A stretch of DNA of 64,000 bases from Takakia lepidozioides (GCA_030704615.1 CM060732.1:60865053-60929052), one strand, 5' to 3'. Positions 42,591 through 56,287 are shown, numbered from the stretch's first letter. Translations and numbers: made by a program. The notes: generated by a model not told the origin, from the sequence alone.

Positions 42591-45500
42591 TCATCTCCAT
42601 TCTGTAAAATTGGGGTTCTGGTGTCCCAGCAGTACCCTCTTTGGTTTTCCCTGTTCTTTGCTGGTGCAGTCTGTGTCCATTCCCCACGGGTGGCTGTAGA
42701 GCTGAGAAAGAAGCTTGGCTTGCTCAGTAAGCAGCCCTACTTCGTACTTGACTTTGGAAGCTTTGAGACCTTTGGCAGAACCGTCAGTGGGTTCAGAGTT
42801 TTCTTGGTAGAGGCTGTATCCACTGGGGGCGCTCTTGCTCACTGTATTATCTTCCAACTCTTTTGTGGGAATTCTTTCATCATTTGGGACAAGATTTTTA
42901 CTTGTGGAGACACGTGAGACCTCAACCCTGATTTCTCGAGCATCCCAGTCAGCCAACAATTGTCTCTCATAGCGTTTGATCTGCCAGTCATATCACATGG
43001 AATGAGATCCGTTCAAAGACTTTGCACTCAGAAAGTATTCAACATTGAATGCCCTAATGGGAGGAGAAATAGTCTATAAGTTCTAGACATTGGAACAGTG
43101 GTTGAACTAGGGTGTGGAACTAAAGGGACAGGAAGAGGGGAAGGAATGCAGGGATAGACCTCTTCACGTAGCTCCTGCATTTGTCGTGTCAGATCCTCAT
43201 TCATACGTCGCAATCGGCTTGTCTGCAGGTTTCCCTCCCTAGATGAGATTCTCAGAGCCTGCAGTCTCGTCAGAAAATTGCCATAGCTTTCGCAAAGGAG
43301 GATAGAGAAGTCATGGCCTAATAAGAACTGTCATTTGTCCACCATGTGATCACGAGTTGTTTACCTGTCTACTCACCGGACCTTTTGGTTAGTTCATTAA
43401 GGCTTAGCAGGTTTCTTCCACCTAGAACCTAAGAATGCCTTCTGGTCTGTAGTCAAAACCAAAGTGGATACCTGTTATGCAGGAACAATTTTTAGCCAAA
43501 ATTACAGAAAAGAGAACAAAAAAGCGAAGTGCTCAGGAAGATGCTGTGGCTGCTTTAAACTACATACACTACCCCATATACTACAGACTTGCTTTGCGAG
43601 TTTGAGCTGCTGTAAAAACAGCTGAAAGGTTGGTTAGCACTGTACTGAACAGAAAAGAAAATTAAAACAAATTATAATGGACCGTAAGACGCCAGCGCCG
43701 CTCTTTGTCATGGTGCTCATCTTGCTCTCTGGCAAGCCTCTCCTTCAATTCATCCACTTCCTTGCGCTGCACAGCTGGTGGCCCAAGCATGGCACGTGAT
43801 CGGGTCTCCAGCATCTGCTTTTCCTTCTTCAGTTTCTGCATCTGCGAAAGTCACAGACAGACATCTAGAAAGGTAGAGAGGAGCTTGTACCTCCAACCAC
43901 ATGCCTCACAGAGAAGATTGACCATCACAAACATTTAGAGCAAGTCGGAAAGAAGACACAAGCTGTGAAAAGCAAGAGATGGGAAAAAACTCCTCCGGGT
44001 GATCATGGAAAGCTAATAGAGATGGCAGAGCTGTACAAACAGGAACGTCACAGAGAAAATTTAGGAATAAGACAAAAAGAAATTGGAACAATGTTTTGCG
44101 ACATACTTGCTCTTCTTGGTCAGCACGCAAAGCCTGCAAATGGGTCTCTTTTTGGTGCTCCCATTCTGCCTTCTCTCGGGCCAGCCTCACCAAGCTCTCC
44201 TCATTCTCCTGTGAGGCATTGACCCATTCAGGTATGAAGCAGAAATATATGCACTTCGCCGCTCTCTCCTTACCCCAACCTACCTGGCTCCCTTAGAGCC
44301 TGGGCGAAGAAGTTCTTATTTAAATTGCACAGGAGACCCAGAGGTAAATTCAACATGTTGGTCTTATGCCTACTTAGTCACACTGACACATAACAACATC
44401 ATAACGTGACGAAGATTAGAGGTATAGCACTAAAGCTGGACATCGTTGAGGTCTCTTACAATTCTCGTATTTTCCACTGTAGGAGAATAGGACACTTTCA
44501 AATGGCAACAGACCTGATTGTAATCCTTTTAGCAGCACATCAAGATGGGCCTAAACTATATGATTTGATGCACATTACCCGACCTTGGCCAGCCTCTCGA
44601 GTCTCTTATTCTCTTTCTTGAAACAAAAAATCTCAGCCTCCAAAGCTTCCACTTTCTTGCTTAGGATATCTTCATGTTCTTCGTGGACCTCTGTTTCTGT
44701 GGTTCCTAGCACGCGCTTAGGCCTTGTTTTCACGTTTGCGTTTGCTTCCATTCCATTGGTTTGCTCACTGGCAACCATGCGCTTCTTTCGGACACCAAAA
44801 AATGACCGAACCAATGATGAGACTGGCTCCCCAGGAGGCTCCATTGATGGGCATGTGACCGAAGGACTCTCTCTGGTTGGAGCGCCCTGCATGGGAGAGT
44901 TGAGTGTTGTGGAAAGTGGCCACCTATTTGCAAAATTTCCTTCTCCACTTAAAGAATGGTAGGAGCTTGTGATTTGTTCTCTATCATGGAAATGAAGAAG
45001 TTTTCTGTTAATGTGACTCGAAAGAATGATTCACATGTGTTTGCACAGCTGATCTTAGAAAATTTGGATCAGACCTCGGAGTAATCCTCACACCAGTGGT
45101 CGTCATCATCAAAATCATTAAACTCACTGCCTCCCAAGCTGTGTGAAAGGTCTTGGATGTTGCTCTCTTTCTTGCTCCCATCAGCCTGCAGTGTTTCCTT
45201 GTTTGAAGTATCCTTCTGAGTTCCAGACAAAGGGGAGGTTGTAGCCTCAGGGCCCTGGCTTCCGAGTGCATTCCACAGCTGTCTCTCCAAAACCTGAAAT
45301 TCTGCAAATATTCATACAAATTGTGAGAGAGTGCTTCCAGAGCAATGATGACAATCCCCCGAGACATAGTAATATCCATTTACCTTTTTCAATAGTTCAA
45401 TAGTTTTCCGTTCTCTATCCTTGTGCACTTTGGGCTCGGCGGGGGAGGGTGAGGGATGGAGACCTTCCAACTCAAGAGCCTCCAGCAGCTTCTCAGTGTT

Positions 45501-45849
45501 TGATGAAGACTCGCTTGTGCGCCTTCCCTGGAGATTGTGAGCCTTGACGCGGGGACCTTCCCAACTACTCTCGCTTCTAAACTGCCTGTTCCATTGACGA
45601 AGTTAGTTTTTCAACATATCTACGACTCAATGTCAGCTAGTTATGGCCAGTAGAACCACATACTTCCAAGTTTCCCTGAAAAGTTCTACTTCCGCAGATG
45701 CCACTCACCTGCGACTCCACAATTTGGTAGATTACAACCTGTTTACAGAAAGCATTGTTCCACATCTCCCAAGCCTCATCAAGTACAGCCTCCACGGCTG
45801 TCAACGTCTGAGGCAGACAAACGATTTCATACCTTGTGCGCGATTCCAT
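42591..45849 (-). CDS. Coiled-coil protein, SAS-4/CPAP (CENPJ)-like, lacking the C-terminal G-box domain
   Basis: Eight exons, all phase 0 with GT-AG borders: 45849-45709, 45581-45384, 45293-45075, 44886-44584, 44208-44107, 43841-43683, 43222-43160, 42980-42591. The total is 1575 nt, or 524 residues. Residues 1-260 are hydrophilic and low-similarity, with an acidic DFDDDDHW at the end of exon 3. About residues 262-415 form a continuous charged coiled coil (EALEAEIFCFKKENKRL; MQKLKKEKQMLE; EVDELKERLAREQDE; SRLRRMNEDLTRQMQELREE; IKRYERQLLADWDARE). Order and spacing follow the CPAP coiled coil that ends in REEI...ER...W, a match made from memory of the family. CPAP/SAS-4 builds centrioles, found in plants only where sperm are flagellated. 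The family's C-terminal G-box (TCP10) domain was not found downstream. Exon 8 may be spliced onward or the gene may be truncated. It is head to head with the ABC1-kinase gene. Confidence 0.65.
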
Positions 45850-46418
45850 TCCTTCGAAATTTTCGAAATTTTATTCTATGAGATCATCAAAGCGGAACCA
45901 AGTGTTTCTCTCTCGAGCGAGAGACGCAAGAAGAGCCAACGCGCGTGGAAGCCAGCGTTTTTTTTCTTGGCGAATTTTCGACCTCAGGAAAACAAATGAA
46001 ATATTCTGTCGCAAATTCCCTGTTTTTTCATGGATGAAATCGCCAAATTTCTCCAATTCGCCAAATATGGATGATATAAATGGATTTATGTACGGACATG
46101 GATGATTCTGTCCTAATTTGAATGGATGAACAAAATGTATGGCTATTTTTTGCCAAACTCTGTAGCCACTTGCGCTTTTTTCAAATTCCAGAGAAAAAAT
46201 TCACTGGTGGTGTTCTTCTTGGCATGTCTCTTTTCGTATACATGCACGTGGCGTCCGGTCCGGAAGGCCACATCCTGGCAGTCAAAATACAAAGGGTGAA
46301 ACGACAAAGGGCGTTACGACTAGGGGCAACTCTTTTGATACTCCACACGTGCTCCCACCAAAATAGCTATGACCCGCACACACACGGTGGTGTGTGGGGG
46401 GATCTCTCCTCCGTAGAA
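45850..46418. promoter_or_regulatory. Divergent intergenic region between SAS-4-like and ABC1-kinase genes
   Basis: 569 bp separate the two start codons. It is AT-rich near the SAS-4-like side and contains CCACACGTGCTCCC near 46341-46355, a CACGTG G-box. Both genes' promoters must lie here; no confident TATA was assigned. Confidence 0.5.
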
Positions 46419-49400
46419 ATGCTGCGGAGATGTGTTCCTCGGGTACTGGCGATGGCTGCCGCTGCATCGGCAGTTTCTGCAGTGTCTGTGTCTGCAGCGA
46501 TGTCTCTGACACCAACATCACCTTTCCCGTGCTCCAGAGCCCCGTGGTCTCCTCCCTCCTCGGCGGCGGGGTTATGGCCGGCCGATCGTGGTCCCTTGGC
46601 TGGTGTTTGGCTGGGTTTCCAGAGCTTGCTCCGCTCTTCGCGTGCAATCTACACGGTGCTTGTTTCTTACCCTTGAAGGTCGAATTTGGAAGCAAATTTG
46701 TCTTGAATTTCCGCTGCTCCTCCTCTCTGTTTGGATTTTGCATTTTTTAGGTGGTTTTTTTTAATTTGTTTTTGCTTGATTTTTTTCTTCATACCACACC
46801 TTGTTTCAGCTATTACCGCTCATTTACTAAGACATGGATTTGTCCAATCCTATGTGGTATTTGACGGGAGAATTGAGCACGAGCTGAAGACAGCAATGCA
46901 TTTTCATTTAATGTTTAGATGTTTCCTTGTGGAAACAATGATCGTTGGTTTCCGATTACAGTCAATGTCCTCTCAAAAGCATTCCAAGCTTTTACATCAT
47001 CCATGGAGCTTTTAGCGATTAGCCACAAGGTTGTGAAGAGATGGTGAGTATAAACGGCTCTGGTCAAGTTGACTCTGGACAACGATAAGTTCTCGCAAGT
47101 GAAGTTTCTGCCGAAGAAAATTCCCAAGTAATTGCCACATAGACGCAGCACCCATGTAAACAAAACGTAGGCATTCTGTAAACTACTAATAAGGATTTAT
47201 TGCACTGGTACTGGAAGTAGGGTTCTTTGTATCTTTGAAGGCAGTGTCAGGGTTTAGGGTTTATATATGGTCGGTAAACCACGAGGACAAGATGATGCAA
47301 CTGAAGGTACAGAAATTCGAGGGTGGATGATAATATGTCCTAGGTATATGATTGTCATACTGTATAAACTCCCAATTACCTCCCCTAGGTCTCTCTCATG
47401 CCATATTCTTGTGTGATGATAACTCATTTGATATGAAGAGAGATGATTGTATTGAAGAGGGAGAAGGCGAGTGGAGTCCTGCTTGGATTTTGACATATAA
47501 TTTTCCTAGGAAAACACATTTTGGTTGTGCGAATACTGTGTGTTATTAGCATCTCAGTTGCAGATCTATATGTCAACTACTTTGGTAACCAGTAGCAGGA
47601 TTGGGGTGTTCATTTACAGTTTTCTGTCAACAGCCTTGACTACAAGATTTCAGTATTGAAGTATGATGTGCAATCTGAACAGTACTTTGAGATACTCTCC
47701 AAGGTCAGTATCTTTCCTATGTCCAAGGCTCTGAAACTGGAGACCTTTAATGTTCTTTATTTTGCTAGAGAAAAAAGAAAGGAACTTCATGATGTCCACA
47801 GGGGGCCCTCAGGGCTCATAGAAATGGAGGAACAACCAAAGAGAGACGTTAGAGACTCAGAGAAGAAAGAATGAAACCTGTCAAACGTCCACAGCGGGTC
47901 AAAGCCCAAAGAGTCCAAACGGTGTACTGACTGTCTGTTTGATGTTTACATAAGGTCCTCTCATTGACTAGTGTACCATTCCAAGGCGTCAACATTTTAT
48001 CATTATGCAGAGAGAATGGACATGTGTATCCCTTGTCTCCCTTGTCTCCCAAAAAAAGATACACAGAAACAAGGGAAAAGGAACTCATTATGTCCGCGGG
48101 AGGCCTGAAGAGACACAAGTAGAGGAACATAATAGTAGAACCATAGTAGAAAGAAAGAAAGCTTTTAAAGAGCAAGCTAAAAGAGTTTAATGTTCAGTGA
48201 GTTACAGAGATACAGCTCTAGGGAGAGATTCTTTCACGTTCATAGTGATAGAAGAAAAAGAAAAAGGTTTCTATCCGTGAGAAGACAGAGGTAGAGAATT
48301 GCTTTGCCTTTGTGGAAATGACTGATGATTTTGCGCTCAACTTGGTGAATGAACAACTAGCAAATTTAGTTGTCAAAACTGCTGTGGTAGTGCAGGTTCA
48401 CGCACGAGCAGCTAAGCGGATTTTGGAGCTCTGTGAGACTAATGGAGGAATCTACATAAAAGCTGGGCAATTCATTGCTTCAATGCAGCACATGCCCAAG
48501 GAATTTGTGTCCACGCTGTCTGTACTGCAAGATAAGGTGATGTGATTTCCTTCTGTAATGTCTGCTTGCTGAGGCTCTGAGGTAACCATCAAGGCCTAGT
48601 ATCAGGCATACTACTCAGCCCGTCAATGCCTGTGGAGGGATATATCCCACCAAGGCATGAACTTCTAGTAAATTGCAAATGGTTGCGCATATCTGATGGG
48701 GATTTGGTCATATCTTTGGTTTTACAGTGTGGAATCCAGCTCTGGTTGAGCACGGTCCATAGTTTTGGCCCAACAAAGGAAACTGAGAGAACTTATTGTG
48801 GTCTTGTGTGTGACAGGCAAGCTTCTGGCACTTCCGATTGATGGAGCAAGTCTTTCTGGAGGAATTTGGCAAAAATGTTTCAGAATTGTAAGCTTATGCC
48901 TTTTGGATCTATGTCTCAATGCCTCTGTTTGTGCATTGCAATAGGTGTGTGACGAGGTTGGCGATCTTGTTTGTCTGAATTTAATGTCTAAAACCACTTT
49001 CTGAATTGGAATCCCTTCTAACATTCCCCAAATTTTACCTAACCGTTTCATTGGATATCAGAGTTTCAAACTTGTGAACCAATATCCTGCTGGTGCCTTT
49101 TGCAATACCCCTTGTCTCATAACTGTCTCTTTAACCTCCATCAAGGTGAGGGAGGAACCTGAATTTGTGCACTCTGTACCTTAGGTGTAAGGCAGAGCAT
49201 AAACAGGAAAAGGACAAAGCAGATACGTGAAAGGATATTATATCATTATCATGAGGGGGAGAATGTCTTAAAAGCTTTTACATTAATTAAAGTTTTCACT
49301 TGCAAGGTCTCTGTACCCAACAGCACATGAATGCTGCCCCTATGGTGCCAGACTTCATGCTAAAAAAGTACTCATGGTGTGGGTGGCAACAGATATGAGG

Positions 49401-52400
49401 AGTTTGATGAGGAGCCAATTGCAGCAGCCTCACTGGCCCAGGTGCACCATGCAGTGCTGAAGAATGGGCAAGAAGTTGCAGTTAAGGTGTGCTTTTCCAC
49501 TTTACTAAATTTCTTAAAATAAGTACAGAATGGCTGTCTGTTCAAGGACCATGACGCTCTCCAGCCTGGATGTTGGCTATATGCGGTGAAGCCTGCCAGG
49601 GCATGTGTGCTTACTCCTTTTGCATAATTGCCCTTACAGATTCGACAGCCTACAACCCTCGACCCTGCTCAACAGCGTTTTGTTGACTTAATGGTGATGC
49701 TTCTTGGCGAATGTCAGGCTTAGATATGTTGGCCAGGATACTGTTTCATTAGCGTGAGTTTTATTCCATCTCAACTCTCGGGGAACTCATGGATGGTTGA
49801 CCAGGTGCAATACCCGGGATTGCAACAGCAATTCGAAATTGATATTGCGACTATGGCGTTTCTTTCGAAGGCGATTGCCTGGGTAGACCTCAACAACAAG
49901 TCTATTTTGATCAGGGCTAATAGAAGATCTTAGACGAAATAGTGATATCTGTGTCAATACAGTCCCAAGGACCATGGCAACTCCTTGGACGTCATCTTTG
50001 TGTAAGCCACGTAGTGATGACCATACACAGGTTAGACTGTGGTTTTATTTTGTTTTGTTGTTTACCCTTCATGCAGGTAGTTTGTTTGGTGGCTTGCTTT
50101 GAAGCTTTAGTGCTAGTTGGACTGTGATTGCTGAAGGTGGATTGGATAACCATTGCAACTCTTGTCATGCATCAATGAGTGTTACATAATCTTTGCACTG
50201 TTCCACAGTCTGCCCTTAGGTCCTTGCTGGCATTATGATTCATATTTGTTCTGCTTTTTAAATATGCAGTTGTTCCCGGATTATCAATTTGAGTGGATCG
50301 TGCCAGAGTTCAAGGAAACTCTGTCAAGAGAGCTTGGTATGTTCATCAGATGTTTTGCAGAGTTTGGGGGAGGCAGCCTAATTGCAATCCCGTATGTAGG
50401 TGTGTGTGTCTCTCTGTTTCTTCTCTCTCCTCTTGTTCCCTGTCTCAAGTGCCAACCATGGTTTATTTTTGGTTGAGTTTTCATTTCTCTAAAGCCACAA
50501 GTAAGTCTGGGTCCTTGTCACAGATTTTGTACAGGAGGCAAACAATGCAGAGCGGACGGCAAAAAGTTTTACACACAAGATGGGTGTCAGCATTCCAAGA
50601 GTTTTCCGGGTATGGAGCATGGGTGTTTGCTGGTATATGCTGAGTGTACGGGATGATGGATCTCATAGTCCGGAAAATAAAAGACAGACTAAACATGTGA
50701 GGAAGACCAAAAGGGACGCAAGATTTTGAAGACAAATTGACAGATACTCTCAGTGAAATAGTCAGGGAACTGGGGACCAGCTTGATTGTCTTCGCCGCAG
50801 AAGAGTGGAGTCTGTTGGAAATAGCCTATAAGAATACTGGTTCATGTAGGTAGCTCTCTTGGATTAAGCTCAGAGAAAACAGGTAAACAGTCCTCCGTCC
50901 TCAGAGTTTGTTGGACATGATTTACAATAGAGGAGGTTAATGGAGGGAGAGGTTATCCCCCTGGACGTTGTGACCTTCGATTATGTCATAAGTTAATTCT
51001 GGCCAGTCTGTGATCACTTTTGTGCAGGAGTTGACAACAAAGCGGGTCTTGACCATGGAATTTATGAAGGGATGCAAGGTCATTCCTACCATACTCACCT
51101 GTGGAGGTGGAGGTTTTTTGGCGCATGAAATTTCAAGAAAGTATCTCACAAGATAGATTGCGTGTTGTGGGGATAAACCTCGCTCTTCATTTGGATGGAG
51201 GAGGAAGAGACGGATGGAGAGTGTTGAGGATGAGTGGAAAGTGGGGCAGGCAACTGCTAGGGCTGAAGGCTGGTTTACAGTACTAGAAGTCACCCCTGTG
51301 CATGAAACCCACACTGGCCTTCCACAGAGATGAACATAGACAGTTACAGAATGAGAAGGAGAGAGGTAAAGAAGGGAGGGAAAGGTGGATGAAAGGGGGA
51401 CAGGTAGGGCAATCTGTTTGATGGCGCTATACTTGTGGGTGCAGGTTGATGATGTGAAAAGTTTGGAGAGAGCAGGCATAGATCCTCTGGAGGTGGGTGA
51501 TACTGAGCTTTAGGGCTGTAATTGAAAGTAGTCCTCCTCTCTGCTAGACAGTGTCCTTACCCCTGGTTTTCTCATTCTCTCTGGGTCTCCACATAACCAG
51601 TTGAATTTTCCTTAATTCTGTCTAAGGCATGGAGTTTTTTCCATACTTTCTATCTCTCCATAGTGGGCGGTGGTGGCCTTCAACCATCATGGGGAGGGAG
51701 GAGGGGATCTCAAATGGACATGGGGCACTACACTGCTACTTTACCACTCGGAAAGTAAGAAGTGGCATATTTTGGTGTTCAAATTTCCGCTGCAGAGGGA
51801 TTAATACTGAAGTTAAAGGGACCCTGCTTTGCACCCATGCTAAAATGTTAGATCCATTCAGCTTTCTGTGCTCAAAGAGGGCATGTCAGCGTGCTCTAGA
51901 ACAGCTAACGTGGCTCTTCGGGGCGAGTTTGGTGTACTGCCCCTTGAGCTCTCAATGTGATGAGTTCAAGGTCAGATGGTGGTGGGGTCAGTTGAATCGC
52001 ATGCCTAATACCAGATACCATAAGATGAACAACTCTATTTCTTGGAAGCAAGACCGTCCTGTTAAACAGGCTAAGTCCTGGTGGAAAAGGGTAGAGGAGA
52101 TTTTACCTGGATATTAGGCAGGCTGACTTGGAGGCTGAAGTGTCTAAGGCCATGTCAGAAGCACGAAGAATGACCGAACAAAATGAAGTTAGGCGTAAAG
52201 CTTCCCTGAACTTGTTTCCAGTTTGTGACATGGGTGAGGACCTTAAGGATTACCTGAAGGGCCTACCTACCCTGGGCACTAGACTGAAATTTAATCTCAG
52301 GGCGGGGAGCATGCCTTTGAAGAATAAACAGATGCAGAGAGGAAAGGGAGATTGTTAATGCCTGATGTGTGGGTGGCCTGTAGACAATATCTATTTTCTG

Positions 52401-55400
52401 ATGCAATGTCCGGGAGAGCGACCCTCTTCAGAACCATCAAGAACATAGTCTCTGCACCTCTGTTCACCAACTCTCAAAATCAGAGGCTGAGCCTAAAGCC
52501 CTGGCCCCTGTTGAGGACTAATTGCTGGGCAGCTCTCACAAAGCAGATTGATGCTTGTGTGAAGGCTTTTCTACAGGAAATTGTTTGTATCAAGCTAAGT
52601 CCCACTACTGGAGTGAGCCCCTCACAAAGGTAGTGTCTGTTCCTCTTGTTTCGCCCAAAGTGGGCGCAAGATCTATGGCCACAAGGCTACGCCAAAGCTC
52701 TTATGAGTACATTCTCTCTCTCCCTCCCTCCCTTTTCTTCTCTGTCCCATAAGCTCTTTGCCCTCCACCTTATTTCATTATGGGATACATCTTTTGGAAG
52801 TGGCCTTTCGAATCACTTGTTCACTTCCACAGTACTGTGTTTGAGATCTGGGGGCCTGTCCTCACAGACGTGGACAAGACCACATGAAAGCATTGCTAAT
52901 CTCCTGTCTTGCAATATTGATTTAGACATGGAGCAAACATCTGGTAAATTTCTCTCAGCAGAGTCTGCAGGACGTACTCTCGGTCATTATCTTCATTGGA
53001 CAGGCTCGAATTGCTAGCAGCCATCATCTCTTGTTCTCCTTTTCCTGTTTATTATGAGATTAGAGGGAATACTACAGTTTGTTCAGAGTCTGCCCATCTC
53101 TGTCGGAGTCTTTCCCTCCTCACCTGTTCAGATTTTCGACTGAACGGACGCAAAAAACGGGCAGGTGGCAACTCTACTGGTGGAGGTTTTTGCAGAGATG
53201 ATATTCTGCCATGGATATGTGCATGGCGATCCTCACCCGGGCAACATCCTGGTCCACAAGCATCCTTCTCAAATAGGGAAACATAATTTTGATTTAGGTA
53301 TCCTTTTCAAACTACATCATCATGTCTTTTTATCTTTTTTGTCTCCAGCAGAATTGGGGGAGGGTATGTTCCTTCTTCAGAAAGAGGGCATTCGAACAGG
53401 ATCACCAGTAAAGGAAAGGTGTTTCTGATAAAGAAGATTGATAACGGAATTCTCTTCTCTTAGTCTCCTTCGTTGAGCAAGTTATCTCCGAGTATGATAA
53501 GTGTTCGAGCCATTATATTTTCTGGTTACAGTTCAAGCACAGCAGAGAATATTTGTGGGTTGCTATTGAAAATTCTACCACGTGCACTTCTCCTGTCAGG
53601 GGACGAGGGTTGGTGTCCACAGAAGCACATTTTTTGCTCACGTTCAAGAGGGTCGAAGCTGTGAATTTCCAAAGCTGGCAAAAACAATTCCCCGGGATAT
53701 ACTCCTGAGTAGTGGATACGTTGTTTCGTGGAGGGGGACGGTGCAGTATTGTTAGATCATGGGCTGTATAGGGAGCTCGAGGAAAAATTTCGCATAAACT
53801 ATTGCCGGCTATGGAAGGCTCTCATTCTTCTCGACCCCAATGAACTTCAGGAGGCTGGAAAGCTCTTGGGAGCAGGGGACTACTACCGATATTTTCCTGT
53901 CATTTTTACGGGGCGCACTCTCAGCAGGTAACTTCCCATCCAGCCTTTGTACGCTCATGGAAGCCTCATTTCCTTCTATTAAGTTTGGAAGATGTGGAGA
54001 GTTAAAGTATAGTATGTTGCTTCTTAGTCAGACACTCTGACTTGACCTGTCTTTTTTGTCTATCTTTGTTTTTTCCTTTTCTTGGGTTTCTGTGGTTCTA
54101 GAGTGTTGCTCTACTGGTGTCCCTTGGGCCCTTGGCACCTCTTGCAGTTGTATTTAATTTTATTCTTCTCTCCCTGGGCAGAATATATTTCCTCGGTAAA
54201 GAAGTAGGGAATTATCTTCTTTGTTGTCAGGCAACGTTTAAGGTCTTTTTAGGCCATTCTTGTTTTTGTTCTACTTGTGCTTTGGACCCTCAAAAGCCGT
54301 GTAGACGTTGTAAAGTTCTTTTTTCCCTTCCCTTTCTCACAGTGTCTCCAAACCCTGTTAGCAGTAACTTACCAAGTCTGTTAGAGCTTATTGACTGACC
54401 CACCTTGTGTCGGAAATTGGGGTGATTTCCCCTTTAAATTGGTACAGAAATCCGCACAGAAATCTGGGAGGCCACAACCAATTTCCTTGTTACGGATAAG
54501 TCCTCCCTCGAAGCCCTTCTTACACTCTTCCCTTTTTGCTTTGTCCAAATCGGACATTGGATCTCTGGCAACATGGTCAATAATCGAAGTATATGGACTA
54601 GATCTCTCCTGCTGTGGCTGCCAGTATGGTTATGTTCTATTGACACTAGTTCCTCTTTTGTGACAAATTTACTGGAACAGCAAATCAGGGCTAGGGCAGT
54701 TAATGTCTCCTGAAGAGCAGAAAGCTTTGAAGGAGGAGGTGAGGCGTTTTACAATGGGTGACATCTCACAGTGGATGGAAGGTCTTCCTCGTGAGTTTCT
54801 CACTGTTCTGCGAACCGAGTAAGGGTCCCGCTTAATACTCCTTTGGATCTCTCTCCCCCTTTTTCTTTATTTCCCTCTCGCTTCTTCAGTTCTACCTCAG
54901 CATAGCTCTTCGTAAGAGCAACAATGCCAAGTTTTGCGCCTGTGGCAGTTGGAAACCCCCTGTTCCTGACTCTCCTTTTGGATCGCCTCCAAGGGTGTTT
55001 GCTTTTGTTGATTCCATGCAAATCTACTCAAAGAAAGTCCTCCTACTAGATAAGCCATGTTTTGAAGACTTGTTTGTGGGTTGTGGGAAATGATTGTCAG
55101 GAAAGTGCCTCCTCTTGAATGAAGCCAAAATGAAATGCAGCATAATCCTGAGTTGACTCTGCTGCTGCTCAGTCCCCCCCCCCCCGCCCCTGGAGCAAAA
55201 CTGCCTTCATGCAGTTTTAGGTGCGGTGGGATAAAACCACTTGATGATTTTTAATAGGGGTAAGACGTTGGAGGCTGCAACAGGATGGTTGCAAGTCTTC
55301 CTGGATTCATTGGAGCTATGCTAGGTTGGAGATGTGGGTTTTTATCGTCCCTACTTAGGTCTGGAGTGGTCTAAAGTGATTTGCACATTTGGCAGTTATG

Positions 55401-56287
55401 TCACACTTTGCTATGTACATTATAATATGCCCAGTTGCTGCCCTGCACACTCCCCAGGCATGTCATTTCTGTGGTAAGCACAGGGCTATAAAACTAAATC
55501 AAAGAAGCCTGCAACCGGGCTGTTGAGTTTGCATGCGCACAAGTGCCTCTCTGTGAGCACCTTAATGACAGTTGCGGGAAAACAATTGTATACTTGCAGC
55601 TGAGTTGCTAAACCCTGGTGGGTGTGAACCCCACAGAAGGCTCTGAGAAGGTTAGTATCCGGCGGGGTGAATGGCCGTAAGGCTATGGCAAGCCAACGTT
55701 CGCAGGGGACGGCATGAGTACATAATGTGGTTCCCCTACGTTTGGAGCTTGCTACAATTGGATGTAGGCACAAATTCTAATGCATGAAATGATCAAGGTT
55801 GTTGTAGGAGTTTGTAGAGGGGCTGGTCACGCATTTTTGGTTGGCTTTGGTTACTCTGGACAGTGGGTTGTTGAGATCTATAACGAACAAACTGGGAGCA
55901 TCCCGACGGACACGTCTGATGGCTTATGTGAAATATGCTGCCATTGGATTCAGATTGGAACATCGTGGTGAACCAAGTATAGTACCTCCTTTCCATTGTT
56001 CTTTGGGTTCTGGCACCACTGATGAGTAAGTAGATCAGAGGTTTGATGGTTGAGCATATGGAAATACAAGATTGCTCAAGTGCTTTGGATGCCGTTTTTA
56101 AAATCGTACCTGTGGGATCTCAATTCTTTTCTATCAGCTTTTGGATGTGTCATGCTAGGAGAGTATCTTTCCTGATGTGTTTGTGTTGACTTTCATCATA
56201 GGCCTACAAACCCAAGGTTTGCGAGCCTATGCGAAGGCACAACTTGAGTACACGCATCTTTGGCTTCGCCTCGGTATGGATTCCTGA
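46419..56287 (+). CDS. ABC1/ADCK1-like (UbiB family) atypical kinase, 15 exons, intact
   Basis: Exons: 46419-46655, 47620-47703, 48396-48536, 48817-48887, 49393-49486, 49805-49882, 50270-50336, 50524-50609, 51028-51078, 51445-51492, 53165-53297, 53747-53927, 54681-54818, 55864-55967, 56202-56287. Phases agree throughout; 1599 nt, 532 residues, normal for the family. Residues 1-45 are Ala/Ser-rich with early Arg, fitting an organelle presequence. Motifs in order: LRSSRAIYT...LDYKISVL leader, KAGQ (Lys129-Gln132), Ala-rich loop AAASLAQVH (~188-196), VAVK Lys ~209, [24 protein letters not shown], catalytic HGDPHPGN (339-346), and LLDHG (~365-369) in place of DFG. UbiB kinases act in quinone and lipid metabolism of mitochondria or plastids; substrate not inferable. 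Least certain are exon 4's first 8 residues and the last two exons: reading through 55967 would give a stop at 56029 instead. Intron 10 holds a LINE piece. Confidence 0.9.
51840..52720 (+). pseudogene. LINE C-terminal fragment inside ABC1-kinase intron 10
   Basis: Frames read [31 protein letters not shown], then [40 protein letters not shown] and [19 protein letters not shown], the C-terminal zinc knuckle (CxxC...H/Y...C) of plant LINEs. One frameshift or stop falls between the last two blocks. The downstream sequence 52420-52720 recurs at 33165-33400 and 25690-25815. Confidence 0.7.

Noticed and set aside
46122-46418. Upstream extension of the first ABC1-kinase ORF
   Set aside because: The frame is open but the residues before the ATG at 46419 look like untranslated leader; the Met-Leu-Arg-Arg start gives a normal presequence.
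48312-48395. ATG at 48312 as the start of the ABC1-kinase gene
   Set aside because: Exons at 46419 and 47620 supply the family's conserved leader (LRSSRAIYT and DYKISVL) in phase, and 48395/48396 is a good acceptor. The residues encoded by 48312-48395 do not match the family.
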